Shown here: positions 22,280 through 33,709 of the stretch, in pieces
How positions within the stretch are numbered: the stretch's first letter is position 1
Layout of the letters: every line of letters begins with the position of its first letter
NCBI GenBank assembly: GCA_037367405.1
Contig: JAZKJV010008261.1
Span: forward strand, 1,178,001-1,242,000
Source of the DNA: Ottelia alismoides
Lineage: Eukaryota; Streptophyta; Magnoliopsida; Alismatales; Hydrocharitaceae
DNA: 64,000 nt
Direction: 5' to 3'
Program-made: the position numbers and the translations under genes
Notes under the pieces: model-generated
The model's database searches: none
What the model saw: only the letters and a program-made list of their open reading frames with translations
What the model was told of the DNA's origin: nothing

Positions 22280-25200
22280 TGATGAATCACCACTCATCAT
22301 CTTTATTCTTTCATTTTGGCTTAAAATCTTTAGTAAAATACATGTAAATAACACTACTTCTCATCCTTTAACAATCCAATGTCATTTGTTAGTATTGTAT
22401 ATTTAGTACATATTTATACCCAAAATAAAAGAATAAACAAGAAAAAAAGAATTAAAGAAGGCTGTAGATATGAAAATAAATACAAACGTATCCTAATCGC
22501 GAGACCAGGTCAAGCATTGACATGGTTGACAAAGAATAAAGTTCGGGGAGATAAGGTCAATAATTTATAAAAATTTCAGAAACCCAAATTTACATTATAC
22601 ATTTTCATCACTATTCATTATGCACATATCTTGTACTATTTTATTTAACACTAAATCAATATCAAATAAAAATATTTTCTTCATGAAACTTGTACAAAAA
22701 ATGTATTTTATATAATAAAAATAGTTGCAAAAATAAACCAAAAGGACAACTCTCTGAAAAGTCATAAAATCATAAATGAAAGATCATTATCTATGCCATA
22801 TGAACTAAAAATGATTCAAATCACTTTTAGCATGTTTAAAATAAAATAAGCTTTAAAATGAACGTGGTTTCATTAAATTTGGCGTGCCATTGGAGTGCCA
22901 TTGTATTTATGTGTATGTATTATATTATATTGTATTTATTTATTTCGTTATATTTTTGCACATATTGTATTTTCATTATTTTTAACATATTTGTATTAGT
23001 TATATATAATACAAATAAAAACAAAAAAATTAAAAATAACTAAAAATAAATAATTTTATATATTACATAGGTATAGTATACCTATAATGCACTTATGTGT
23101 ATTTATTTATTCCACTAAATAAATTCATAATTATAAATAAAAAATATATTTAAAACCATTATATTATTATTTAAATAAATTAAATATAAAAAATGTGTAT
23201 ATTTGTACAAATAAGTATATAAAAATATGTATATCTTGTATATCAGTAAGTTATACCTCTAAAAATATGTATTTAATTAATTTACCTATTTAAATTAACT
23301 TATTTTACATTATTAAAAATCACTCAATGTATTTTACTAGTTTATAAACATTTATTTTAATAAATTTTTAATTTAAATCATTTCTTAATTTGTTTCTCTT
23401 TTCTATTTTATCACTTTGTCTATCTTGTCATATTATGCGCATCTTCTCATTGGTCCAGATAGGAGTGTTGACCTCCGATCAACTCTCCAATCTACCTCTT
23501 GACTCGAATATGCTTTATCATACCCGATTCTTCAACCATTTATTCTACTCAATTCTTATTCCCATTTCCCCCAAATTCTTTGCCCGATTAGCTAGCGTGA
23601 TCTTATATCCATGCCCGAGTCAAATTTAACCAAATACGATCTCGGTTTGTGTGCTTTCCCAATATAGTATCTCGCTTCTCTTCCCATTTATAAAAGCACC
23701 TCCATGTCCCCATTCCTCTTTGATCCGTTTTTCACCTCAAAATACCACCTAGAACACACCTAGGGACTGAGCTTCATGACAGGAAGCTTCACCCTTTGTT
23801 TTGGAGTGAAGAATCAGATGATCAGGCGAGATCCATCACTGGCTAGAGCTCTTCCATCGTGATGAGCCTCTACAGGCCATACACACATGCATTCGAGGAG
23901 AAAACCTTCCCCAATCCATTACCTTTGATTATAGGCATTCATATTGTGATTTTAATGCAATTTGATTCCCATTTAGTTCTGATTCAAGTTCTATAGCTAA
24001 GTTGCATATTAGGTCTCGGATCTGTCGGATCAGATGTCAAATCCACTACGTTTTGATCCCAAATCGATAACTGATCTCTTTATCGTTCGATTTCTCTTCT
24101 TTGCAATCTCTTTTGTGACCTAAACATAGATTTCATCCTCGGATCAAATCTGAAATTATTGATCCTTTTCCTTCACATACACAGAGAATAGATCCATCCC
24201 TTTCCCCTCCATTTTTCTTGTCTATAAGACATCTACCAAGGCTGGGAAGGCTTCAAGTAGCTTTTGGTAACTTATAGGTACCTGGAAGACAAGTTTGGGT
24301 GTGAATCGAGCGTTATTTGCATCTCCAACAACAAGTAGAGAAGGAGCTCATCTAGATCTCCAAAAAACGAGATCTGGACCTTAGATCAGCATTCGACTAG
24401 CGTGGAATCATCACAACAATCTTTTGGCACCTTCTCAACATAGATCAGACTTGAATCGAGCGAGATATGGCTGAATCAAAGCTCAACCGATGAAATATTC
24501 ATAAGTGTTCTTCCAACATACCTATGATCTGTCCAATCAAGAACTCAAGTGTCAGATTCCATCCTGACTGTTGTTGCGCACCCAAAAGGTCATCGTCTAA
24601 TCAGATCTAAGCATTCATCACAACCGCTTGCCACCCGCGTGACCTGTACACTTCGTTGGTAAAATTATACTTTACAGTTTGTCCATTATTTGTAAATAAC
24701 ATTATCAAATAAATACTTTTAAGCCATCATATGTTTTTTTATAATTGCACTTTGGTCCTGATTAGTTGCAAGCACGTGCATCCCTACATGAATTTACCAG
24801 AGAGCTTGCACATTTAGTCCTACATTTCTTTGATTTGTTATAAATTTCTCTAAAACTTTCGAGAAATTGCATATCAGACCTTGTTATTCTGAATTTTATT
24901 TCTTTGCTTTATTACTTGGATTAATTAGTTCTATTACTCTTAGGTTAAGCGCTTGATTAGTTATTTTAATTCACATAATTTTTGTTTTAAAAATTATTTT
25001 GATTTTCTATATTAAAATTCAAAAACATAATTTATTTCACTATTTGAAATTTTGAAAATCATAAAAATATGAAAATCCATTAAAAAATTCTAAAAGATTA
25101 GTGGAGGTACATTTTACTATCTTTTATCAGCTATGCAAAATCAACTAAAAATACAAAATATTAAAATTCAAATATACAGAAAACCTTATAAAAATTATAT

Positions 25201-25530
25201 AAAATCATAGAAAAATAACAAGACACAAATTTTGTCTAATTTTAAAGCATAATAAAAATAATTTTGTACAAAAGTTGTTTCCATGTTGATTTCTTTTATT
25301 TTCTTTTTTAAAAATACAAAAAACAATAGCTTATTTTACCTTAAAATTGTTTTCAATTTTAAATCACTAAAAATCCATAAAAAATAAAAATACCTTAAAA
25401 TTTAACATAAACAATAAGAAAATTACTAAAACATAAAAAATATTTCCGTTGTTTATTTTTGAGCAATTTTAACATATTTTAAAAATACAAAATGATCTTT
25501 ATTTCATTTTGTGCATATCTTTGTACTTTG
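22280..25530 (+). repeat. LTR F: truncated plus-strand Athila-type LTR
   Basis: Begins TGATGAATCACCACTCATCA (22280), the terminal hairpin of this LTR group, and aligns in order with the LTR of element C: ctttattc and aaaatctt, then aaaataaagaataaac, then aggtcaagcattgac, ataaagttcggggagata, a GC-richer island (about 23640-24660), the tail word attgcactttggtcc, and gattagtggaggtac near 25090. It ends without the GTTCGACC box and terminal CA, so the 3' end is lost around 25530 (edge approximate). No PPT or pol lies upstream. Frames such as 23390-23629 are not credible genes. Confidence 0.7.
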
Positions 25531-26286
25531 AGCTGATAATCGATTTTTCAACCGAAGTTATACCATATAATAATAATCAAAACCATTTTGATTAGCATTA
25601 TAAGGAGCTTTGCTAAACAAATCCCCAATCCTATTCAAGCATCAATGTTTGTTTAAAGGTTCATATAACAAATTGTGACCTAGATCATATCTAATCAAAT
25701 TATTGGTTATGGTTATGTCATTCAAAGAAATAATTATCATCTTTAAATATTTCAAAAATATTAATCAATAATTATCTCAGAAAATTAACCATTAATTTCC
25801 ATTAATTTTTATTGAATGAAAATCACATATCAAGTATGCAGTTTCCAGCAGTGACCCCTACTTACTAAAATTAACATATCTCAATCAACTTAAATCCAAA
25901 TTATGCAAAATAAGTTTCCAAAGTTTGCTAATTTGTTTTATAACAGAACTCAAGTGATAGACAGACATTTCCAGGCATTTCAAAGCAGTAACTAACTCTT
26001 TAATTACGTCATGATTCACCATCCCCAAAACAATGGATATATGTTCATTAAAAAGATCATAACTTGAGTTATCGGATTCCAAATCATGCAAACTCAAATC
26101 CCACGATTTTCTTAATTAATGAGGAAAATTATACAAATAATAATTTATTATTTAAACATTTTAAACATGGCCGAAAATATGCACAAAATAGGGCTGCGAA
26201 AATGAAATGCGATAAAATTTTCACAATCCCTAATGAGCCCAAGTCTTCCTTAGTTTAAGGATCGTATCCAAAATCTCTAACCTAAG
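25531..26286 (-). other. Leader-like remnant next to a copia PBS, no gene
   Basis: AT-rich sequence between LTR F and a tRNA-Met-type PBS. It should be the leader or start of the minus-strand copia element whose LTR lies to the right. The 70-codon frame at 25885-26097 shows no family motif. Confidence 0.4.
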
Positions 26287-26298
26287 GCTCTGATACCA
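26287..26298 (-). other. Primer-binding site, tRNA-Met (initiator) type
   Basis: The minus strand reads TGGTATCAGAGC, followed by CTTAGG. TGGTATCAGAGC is the standard plant copia PBS. Its orientation places the 5' LTR to the right and the body to the left. Confidence 0.75.
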
Positions 26299-26811
26299 CT
26301 TTAAGAATATGGAAAGATCCTTAAGCGCATCATGGAAGCGTGGGGATTGGATCCTATGCGATCGGGAATGACTAGTCGCACTAGTTACTCGAGGCAACAG
26401 AATTAAAAATTTTCAATGCGATGAAACCACATGATGCAAGAACTTTTCTCGATCGTTTCATCTAAACCACAATAGGCATTAATGTTACTTCTTGGAGCGT
26501 GGTTGCGATCGGGTCTCTAAACGAAGATACCTCCTGTCTCAACTCCCATCCAACAGAGGAGACGCTTGCGGGTGCATTGATGAGACGTGTGCTCCTCACA
26601 ATCCATGATGATGATCCAAGCGGCGAATCTACTGATCTCGTCACACAAGATCCAACGTCTTATTCATGAGCGAGGCGCACCGAAGGAGATGAAGATCCAT
26701 GAGAAAAATACTCCGGCAACATAATGATGATGCAATGGCGATGACGACTCTCTAAATGGCTCCATGGTGGATGGACACAATGAGAGAGACAAAGAGACGC
26801 ACACGACATGT

Positions 26812-26838
26812 AGAGAGAGAGAGAGAGAGAGAGAGAGC
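26812..26838. repeat. GA/CT microsatellite
   Basis: About thirteen GA units, 38 bp downstream of the minus-strand TATA box. In element sense it is a CT-rich tract near the likely transcript start. Confidence 0.9.
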
Positions 26839-26876
26839 GTATGTTGATGTCACTCGAAGAGCAAGGGGTGCCTTTT

Positions 26877-26885
26877 CTTATATAG
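26877..26885 (-). promoter_or_regulatory. Candidate TATA box of the copia LTR
   Basis: The minus strand reads CCCTATATAAGAAAAGG (26871-26887), a close plant TATA match, with a CT-rich tract 38 to 65 bp downstream. Confidence 0.5.
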
Positions 26886-27184
26886 GGCTTTGGGAGTACA
26901 TGGATCTCAATCCATGGAAAACACACAATCAATGGATGAGATTGATTTGTGTTTCTTTCAATGGCCATGATGTTGTTGTAAAAACACAACAAAAATTAAT
27001 TTAATTTAAATTAATATATATTGATAAATTAATATAAATTAATTTCAAATCAAATTAATTAATTAACCTTGGATATAATGAGGAGATAAACCTCATCCCC
27101 TAACAAGAGGGGACGGCCACTCTTTTTCTTTGGAGATAGGTGGCTGTCCACCCTCTTGAGGTGGACTTGGTCTATCTCTTCAAT

Positions 27185-27220
27185 ATCTCATGAGATCTCA
27201 TTATCTCATGAGATCTCATT
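27185..27220. repeat. Tandem 18-bp palindromic repeat, two copies
   Basis: The unit atctcatgagatctcatt occurs twice without a spacer (27185-27202, 27203-27220). Each contains the palindrome ATCTCATGAGAT. A degraded half copy precedes it near 27178. Confidence 0.85.
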
Positions 27221-27504
27221 TTATCACGATATCTCCAAGATTTATAACAACAATTATTGTAAATTATTTCACAAAAATAATTCATTATTAGCTTGTAAAT
27301 ATTGTAATCATGCCATTGGAAAAGATGTTAATCACATTCACATCCCAAAAAATATAAATTATATATTCAATTAATCATCCAATGTGAATCCAATTCACAT
27401 TAATAATTAATTAACAAATATAAATCATAATAGTCTCTCTCTAATATATTATAAATCGTATTTACAATATATTTATGATTAATATGGACAATGCTATTCA
27501 CATT

Positions 27505-27712
27505 ATTCATATCCATGATAACTAAATCGAATTTAATCATCTTGGATCTCTATTCTCATGTGCCCAAATAATATGAATTACATCCACATCATTCATATCT
27601 TTGATATCTAAATCAAACTTAATTATCTTGGATAACTCTCGTTATGATATGAATCAAATTCATATTATTCATGATAATTAAATCACATTTAATTATCCAT
27701 TTTTCTCAATGC
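27505..27712. repeat. Degenerate tandem repeats, three copies
   Basis: The pattern ATTCATATC, GATAnCTAAATC, TTAATnATC, TTGGAT recurs near 27506, 27588 and 27672 with changes and small deletions. Confidence 0.6.
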
Positions 27713-28140
27713 TAGGAAACATATATCAACTGTGAAATTATCGTGAACTCTTTCAAGGATAATGCGCTTTCTCCGTGGATACTTGGAGATAAGGACATGG
27801 CGATTGTACTATTCCACATATAGTGACTTGGATATTGAGATCACATCTCAAATACAGATCTTGCGGACCTCCCAAAGATGCTTGATTAAATCAAGGCCAC
27901 AAATATAATCTTCTCATTGCATATGAATCACATTCATATCAGTGTCAAACATCTGGACCAAGATCAGATCACTTCTCTATGTAGAGGAGTCACTAAAATC
28001 CAGACCTGTTACATCACTCCCTCGGAATGGAAGCATCATGGTTATACAATCGTTTATGATCACATCACCCTCAGGTATTCCTAACACCTTCTCATCCTGC
28101 ATACTGGAGGACCCAAGAATAAACCTGAAGTTTTAGATCT

Positions 28141-28213
28141 CTTTTTGGACTATCTCCTTAAGGGTTTTATCATTAAGTTTCTCATTGAACTATTGGGAGT
28201 TGGTATCGATCAT
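28141..28213. other. Short spacer of unknown origin
   Basis: No gene or clear element signal. It lies where a PBS would be expected if the LTR at 28214 were a 5' LTR, but I see no good match to a tRNA-Asp-type site. Confidence 0.4.
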
Positions 28214-28367
28214 TGACGAATCCAAAATTCCCTACGTTAATCTGTGTGAATTAAGCTTTAATGTGTCGTTTCGTTGTAGGCAGGAATTCAAAATCGATCA
28301 AGAAATTACCATAAAAATTTATCAATTTTTAATCGATGTGGTTTTCTGTTTATTTTACTTGGGCAAG
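28214..28367 (-). repeat. X-family LTR fragment, left piece (split by element B)
   Basis: Starts TGACGAATCC and follows the E0 LTR (1453-1610) through tttcgttgtagg and tattttacttgggcaag. It stops at the element B insertion and resumes at 45376. Confidence 0.8.
28363..28367. repeat. Target-site duplication of element B, left copy
   Basis: gcaag directly before the LTR start TGATGAG; repeated exactly at 45376-45380. Confidence 0.9.
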
Positions 28368-31300
28368 TGATGAGTGCTCAATCGACAAAGTGTGGCTCAA
28401 TCAAGAAAATTTCAGACAACCATAGAAATCAATCAAGCAATCAAACACAAAGCAAGCGATCTTGCTAGTTTATTTAACCTGGTATAGCTACCGGGATCAA
28501 TCACAAGGAGCACAGAATGACAAGTCTACGAAGTAGTCGGGTCACCAAGAAAAAGAAGAAATTTTGTGGTTTTTAATTTTTAAATTTTTTATGATTTTAT
28601 AATAAAGAAAGGAATAAAGAAAATGGCCAAAAGGAAAACTCAATAATTATTTAAATGGCCAAAATAACTCCAAAATTCAAAAAAACAATATTTTTAGGTT
28701 TTAAAAATATTCAAGTGTTTTTGTGAATTTTATGGGTTTTTCATGAGTTTTAATTAGTTTTTTAAAAATCAAAGAAGGTCAAAAATAATGAGCAATGTAC
28801 AGCTGTGATATAAAGGTAAATTAAAATTATTTAAAATGCTTATAAAACCCTAGCAATAATTTTATATGAACTATAAAATAAAAGCTACCTACAAAAACAA
28901 AGAACACATTTTTTGATTTTTTTGTGATTTTTAATCTTTTTCAATTTTTAGGAGTTTTATAAATGGGAATGAGATAAAAATTGCACAAGAACTAAAACAA
29001 CAAAAACACACAATCAAATTTTTTTTGGAATTTTTCAAGATATTTTGATATTTTTAATTGATTTTCCAAACAACCAGAAACACTTTTTAAGGTTTTTGAA
29101 TTTTTAAAAATAACAAACAAAAACAAAACAAACCACAAAAATCACCAAAATTCCTACACAGTAGCAGGAGCTACATGTCCAAATCTCAGGATTTTTGGAG
29201 CAATTTTTTCTTTTATTTGATTAAACACAAAGCACACAGATCACATGGACCAAAACACACATAAGTTAAGTTCTAGGACCAAACAATAACAAGGAATAAA
29301 AATCTAGGGTCCAATCTACAATTTCTCCATTAAACATCGCACATGTTACAAATCAACGTTCACAGGGGCATATTTGCAAATTTGAAAAGTAATTACTCAA
29401 TCAATAACAAAAGAGAAGTTCGGGATAAACAATGCAAATAACTCAACTAAATGCGTGACAAAGCACGTGGGTCCACATAGGCAGGACTAAACTGCAAATA
29501 TGAGAAACTACATGTACTGGAATGCAAAATGGTTCAACTGTGACTTTTATTTTACAGACTAAAATAAAAACTGAAAGAAATGCAGGGTAGAAGATGTAAT
29601 ATATCCATGGAGCTCACGGTAGGCACGTGAGAGGATGTGTGGCGGCCGCTGTTGAAGTCCAATCGTGCGGCTCTGGACGCGTTAGATGTCAGATTAGACG
29701 GTTGTTAGATGGTCGGGGACGTGGCTAGTATGGGACCGTTAGATCTAACATCTAATAGTCTGACACCTCCAGTGGATGAATGACTGGGATGGAATCTGGG
29801 AGATGGCCACGATCCGACGACGGAGAGGGTGGCTGAAAGAACTGCACCTGGGCGAACTTCGCTAGAGCACAAGAGGTCATCCGTAGCTCCGATGAAGGAT
29901 CAGGCAACACCGGTGGACTCGTGGGCTGGTTCCGCGTCAGATGGCCGGTTCTGATGGGAGGTCCAATGGTCGGATCGATGAGGCGGTGCAAGGGCCCTGG
30001 GGACACTACGGTGAGGATGAGCGAAGGCGATCTGGAGGGTCTCTGCATGCTTCAAGGCTTGCAAAGGAAAGCTCTGACTCAGAGCTACTCTCCGGTCAGG
30101 TTTATTAAGTATAAAATGCAAAGAAGCGGTGGGGGATGGGGGTGGGTCTCCGACGAAGATGGTAGAGGAGACTTATCTCCTAATCTTGATGCGATGATCG
30201 AAGGTCAGGGTGATTAGGGTGCGTAAGGAGATGGGGGGTGAGCGTGTGAGTCGATCTGAGCGGACGAGTGATGGTAACGAAGCTCCGACCGGCTGGTCGG
30301 AGCTGGCGGAGCAATGACGGTGATAAATGGAAGAAATGGATAAATGTCCGAGCTAGGATGGACGAAGAAGGTTCTTGAAGGTCTGAACTCGATCCTTAGC
30401 TCTAGAGGAAGTGGACTACGGGGTTGTGGCCTCGACCACGCTGCGGCAGGCGAAGGAGGCTCCTCGTGGCGGTTCTTCGGCCACGAAAAGTGAACTGCGG
30501 CTACATGGCACCAACTTGAGCACCAAAGGTGGCCTCTGTCGGCTGTTACCACGAAGGTCTCTAGTGTATCAACAAGGGATGCGACGGGAGCTCAGGACCT
30601 GGGGAGTCGAATGAAGGTATTTAAAGCAGTCCCAGGTGGCTGGAAGAATCGGGTAGAGGCGCACGAACCGAGGGTCAGATCCTTAAAGATTCCTACAAGC
30701 GTGTATCATAGATCCTTCCTCTCTAATCGGAGCCTCTAAGTGAAGGGAATGGTGATCGGATCGGGTCTAGAGAATTTGGCGAAAAGTGCGTAAAAGCCAG
30801 ATCCGAGCGAAGGGGAGTCCAGAGGGGGTAGTTGATCGGAGTCAACAATCCTCCCTGGACCAATCAGAAAATAGAATTTACAAAAACATTTATAAATTCA
30901 ATAAAAAATAATAAATGAATTTAAATTAAAAAGTGTGTAAAATAAAAAAATGTTTGTAATTTTTCAAACTATTTTTCTGTGATTTTTATTTATTTTTAAG
31001 AAAAATAAATTATGGTATATACAGTATAATGTATTACAAACATGTATAAAATACCTATGAATTATGCACAATTATTTTTATTTTATTATTTTTACAAAAG
31101 ACCCCAACTTTATATTTTATTTATTTACAACATAATATTTGGAGTATAAAATAATTTTTGTTTTACTTTTATTATTTATTTACAAGTATAAAATAAATAG
31201 GGAAGGATACATATATACATGTATTATGTACACGTGAGAGAGAATTTTATTCTATTTTTATTTAATTTTTCTGATTTTTATTTTATTTTTAGAAATTTAT

Positions 31301-31654
31301 ACAAGGAAGTAAAAACACCTCTTTATATTTATTTTTGTAAAAATAAATTATATACACATATGATACATATATACAATGTGAAGTGGCCATATCTATCTCT
31401 ACCTATTCTATTTGGCAATCAGGCCAATACTTGGCCTTCTCTTGGGTTTGGATCACTCAGTATTTATTCTAAATACTTCCTTCTTTTTCTTTTATTCTTT
31501 TTTATTTTATTTTGCACAAATACATGTTAATTATGGAATATTAACACATGCATGCTTATTGCTAAGTTATTTTATTTACAACTATTTACATGATGCTTTG
31601 CCAAGATAATTAGCTTAAATAAAAGAATAAAGAGTGATGAATGAGGATTCGTCA
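28368..31654 (-). repeat. 3' LTR of element B (3.29 kb)
   Basis: From TGATGAGTGCTCA (28368) to GGATTCGTCA (31654). Aligns end to end with 42004-45375. It lacks about 47 bp after position 28380 that the other LTR has. A GC-rich island (about 29600-30850) lies between AT-rich flanks. Open frames in the island (for example 29752-30048 minus, 29921-30217 plus) have related frames in the other LTR only because the two LTRs are duplicates; no protein family is recognisable. Confidence 0.95.
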
Positions 31655-31670
31655 CCCCCTATACTTTACT
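31655..31670 (-). other. Polypurine tract of element B
   Basis: The minus strand reads AGTAAAGTATAGGGGG immediately before the 3' LTR start TGACGAATCC. Element C has ACTAGCAAAGGTAAAGCATAGGGGGA at the matching place, so the tract and about 10 bases before it are conserved. Confidence 0.9.
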
Positions 31671-32123
31671 TTTGCTAGTCCCTTAGAAAATACTTATTTG
31701 AAAAATAAGTGAAAAGAAAAGGAAAAGAAAAAGAAGGAGAATCAAGGTTGATTATTAAACTTGCCTTCATTAAATTGAAGTATGGAGCTTAGTCAGGCCT
31801 TTGGATTATTAGTTTGTCGAACCGTATTTGGACTTAGGTTTAAAACTCAACAGCCTCTAAGTTCCACCAATCTATGGTCAAGACTCCTCAACACTCCAGA
31901 TCAGAACAAGTCTGCATACACAAACTCTAATGACCATGAATCGTTTCTTGTACTATATAAGTGATATGTAGCTCCCCACCTCAGAAATGGCAAAGTAACA
32001 ACCCCCCTCAACAAGGTAACTCTAATGCCCTAGTTAGGCAGCTCTTTCCTCGAGGAGCGGGGTATTCCCTTCTAAGTTCAAGTACAACCAACTCAAGAAG
32101 AGGAGGAAAGAAGAGAATGGACC

Positions 32124-32175
32124 ATGACCAGTGTAGCCATGTATCCTAGGGAGCCCAACCAGTGTAGCTAAGTCT
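32124..32175 (-). other. Paired CTACACTGG box, element B copy
   Basis: The minus strand reads TAGCTACACTGGTTGGGCTCC, then ATGGCTACACTGGTCATGG. Both CTACACTGG repeats are exact here. Order and spacing match A and C. Confidence 0.65.
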
Positions 32176-32879
32176 CCCTGCTGCAAGCTTCATGAGATGG
32201 GAATGGGTAACATAAGCTTTGCTTTATTTGACTATATACACTCCGGTGGGTATTTAATTTTCTATCAGACCCACCACTTTTTGGAGTTTTTCTTTCTTTT
32301 GCACTTTTTTTGATGTGCATATGTACAACATATCTACATGGTGCAACATATATACATAAGGGGTTTTTCTCTTGAGCCAGTAGACTATTCCTCTTTTGAA
32401 GTATTATTGCAACCCACAACTCCTGTCTTTAGACCTCAATGCCGCCAGACCAAGTTGAGACACAATTCCTTCACTAGAAGAAGACGAGAGGTTCTGCCTA
32501 GAAGTACTACCCTCGTATGCTACCCCAAGCCAAAGAAGACTGCCTCCTCACCACCTCATCCATATAGAGCTATGTGTAAGGTGTTGGTGCAAGTAAAGCC
32601 ATTATCTGTGAGAGTCATGTGTGCGTTGTTAAGTGTTCTACTTAGGCTCATCAAGATGACATGTGATCATAGCCTAGTGGACTCAAAGAATTAAGTATCA
32701 AATGGACCTGAAAAGTCTTAACCCTAAGCCCTATAAGGTTCCTATGAGAATTAGGTGGATTAAGGTCTTAAACAAGCTCCATTTTCCAATTTAATTCTAG
32801 GCTAGTTTAAATGTCAACTATGATTCAGGAAAATTGTACAAAAATCTTTTTATGCAAATTTTTAACAAGTGCAAAATTT

Positions 32880-33120
32880 TTGAAAAATATTTGAATGAAT
32901 GAATGGATGAATGCAGAAGTTTTGCAAACTATGTACACATATTTACACAAGGGTTTTTGTAAACTTTTGTTTTTCCAAACATTTTACAAAATTTTGTACT
33001 ATATATATAATTTTGATATCAAAATATTTACAAACTCTTTACACAAAATATTTGTACAAACATTTGTACAAAAATAATTTTTATAAATATCTATGTATGT
33101 GCAAGAAAGAATTTTATGTA
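32880..33120. repeat. Low-complexity TTTACAAA tract, element B
   Basis: Degenerate repeats such as tttacacaa, ttttacaaaa and tttgtacaaa, corresponding in position to 5780-6170 of A. Confidence 0.6.
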
Positions 33121-33238
33121 TAGGGAAATTTTTAAATTTTTATGGTTTTTAAGATAAAGGGTTTTAGCCATTTTATTTATTAACACACTCACACAAAGTA
33201 CGAGTTATGGCTAAAGTATATATGAAATATATAGGACA

Positions 33239-33317
33239 CTCCCTATACTTAGCTCGAACGATGTCCTCAGAGTGGATCAAGAGCGATGAAGAAGACATAA
33301 CTCGTGATTAGTATAGG
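33239..33317 (-). other. PPT-like hairpin 4 (long) of element B
   Basis: CCCTATACTTAGCTCGAACGATGTCCTC and, 20 to 30 bases on, GAAGACATAACTCGTGATTAGTATAGGG form a long imperfect inverted repeat. The same long arm (GACATAACTCG / CGAGTTATGTC) closes the array in C. Confidence 0.65.
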
Positions 33318-33385
33318 GAAGTGAAAAGGAATGGCATACTACAATGACGAATCAAAGAATAGAATGGAAAAGAATCTCGGTGTTT

Positions 33386-33420
33386 CCCCCTATACTTAGG
33401 ATCAAGTAATCCTATGTATA
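33386..33420 (-). other. PPT-like hairpin 3 of element B
   Basis: CCCCC then TATACTTAGGAT, loop caagta, ATCCTATGTATA. One mismatch in a 12-bp stem. Confidence 0.7.
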
Positions 33421-33469
33421 ACAGACTGTACATAAAGGGAAATCTGAGTGGAAGAATGTACAGAGTCTA

Positions 33470-33508
33470 CCTCCCCTATGCTTAGGGTAAAATATCCCTA
33501 AGTATAGG
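33470..33508 (-). other. PPT-like hairpin 2 of element B
   Basis: CTCCCCTATGCTTAGGGT, then TCCCTAAGTATAGG after a short loop. The stem is nearly perfect. Confidence 0.7.
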
Positions 33509-33555
33509 CAACAAAACAGAGGTAAAAAGGATCAAAAGAGGAATCAAAAGTATGA

Positions 33556-33594
33556 CACCCCCTATACTTAGGGTAAAGTAGACCCTAAGTATAG
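33556..33594 (-). other. PPT-like hairpin 1 of element B
   Basis: CCCCC then CTATACTTAGGGT, loop aaagtag, ACCCTAAGTATAG. Perfect 13-bp stem. In element sense the 3' arm plus G-run reads CTAAGTATAGGGGG, close to the terminal PPT. Confidence 0.75.
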
Positions 33595-33709
33595 CATAAT
33601 CATAAGATGCGAATGGGGTGTTGGACTGAAGAATGTTATGATATGGACATCTAGATCTTTACAAGACGGAAGACAGTGATAATCAGGTATGAGATGCAAT
33701 AGATGTGAG

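Larger units (their letters stand above)
26299..28140 (-). repeat. 5' LTR of a second copia element (right edge approximate)
   Basis: Starts beside the PBS and carries a minus-strand TATA box (26877-26885), a CT/GA microsatellite (26812-26838), a tandem 18-bp palindrome (27185-27220) and degenerate repeats (27505-27712). I cannot fix the outer end; the next clear boundary is the X-family LTR at 28214. Open frames on either strand are short and carry no motif. Confidence 0.5.
31671..33709 (-). other. 3' noncoding region of element B
   Basis: No gene seen. In element sense: four PPT-like hairpins (33594 to 33239), a TTTACAAA-rich tract (32880-33120), a conserved block with ACCTTAATCCACCTAATTCTC (about 32680-32785), the paired CTACACTGG box (32124-32175), an unlabelled stretch with acttgccttcattaaattgaag, then the PPT. 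Frames at 32168-32419 and 32338-32694 are not preserved in A or C. An eroded env-like gene cannot be excluded, but nothing supports it. Confidence 0.75.

Noticed and set aside
26287..26298. Possible tRNA gene fragment (TGGTATCAGAGC)
   Set aside because: Only the primer-binding stretch is present, beside an LTR; no cloverleaf sequence.
26756..27004. 82-codon plus frame with an Arg-Glu run
   Set aside because: The run is the GA microsatellite read as protein.
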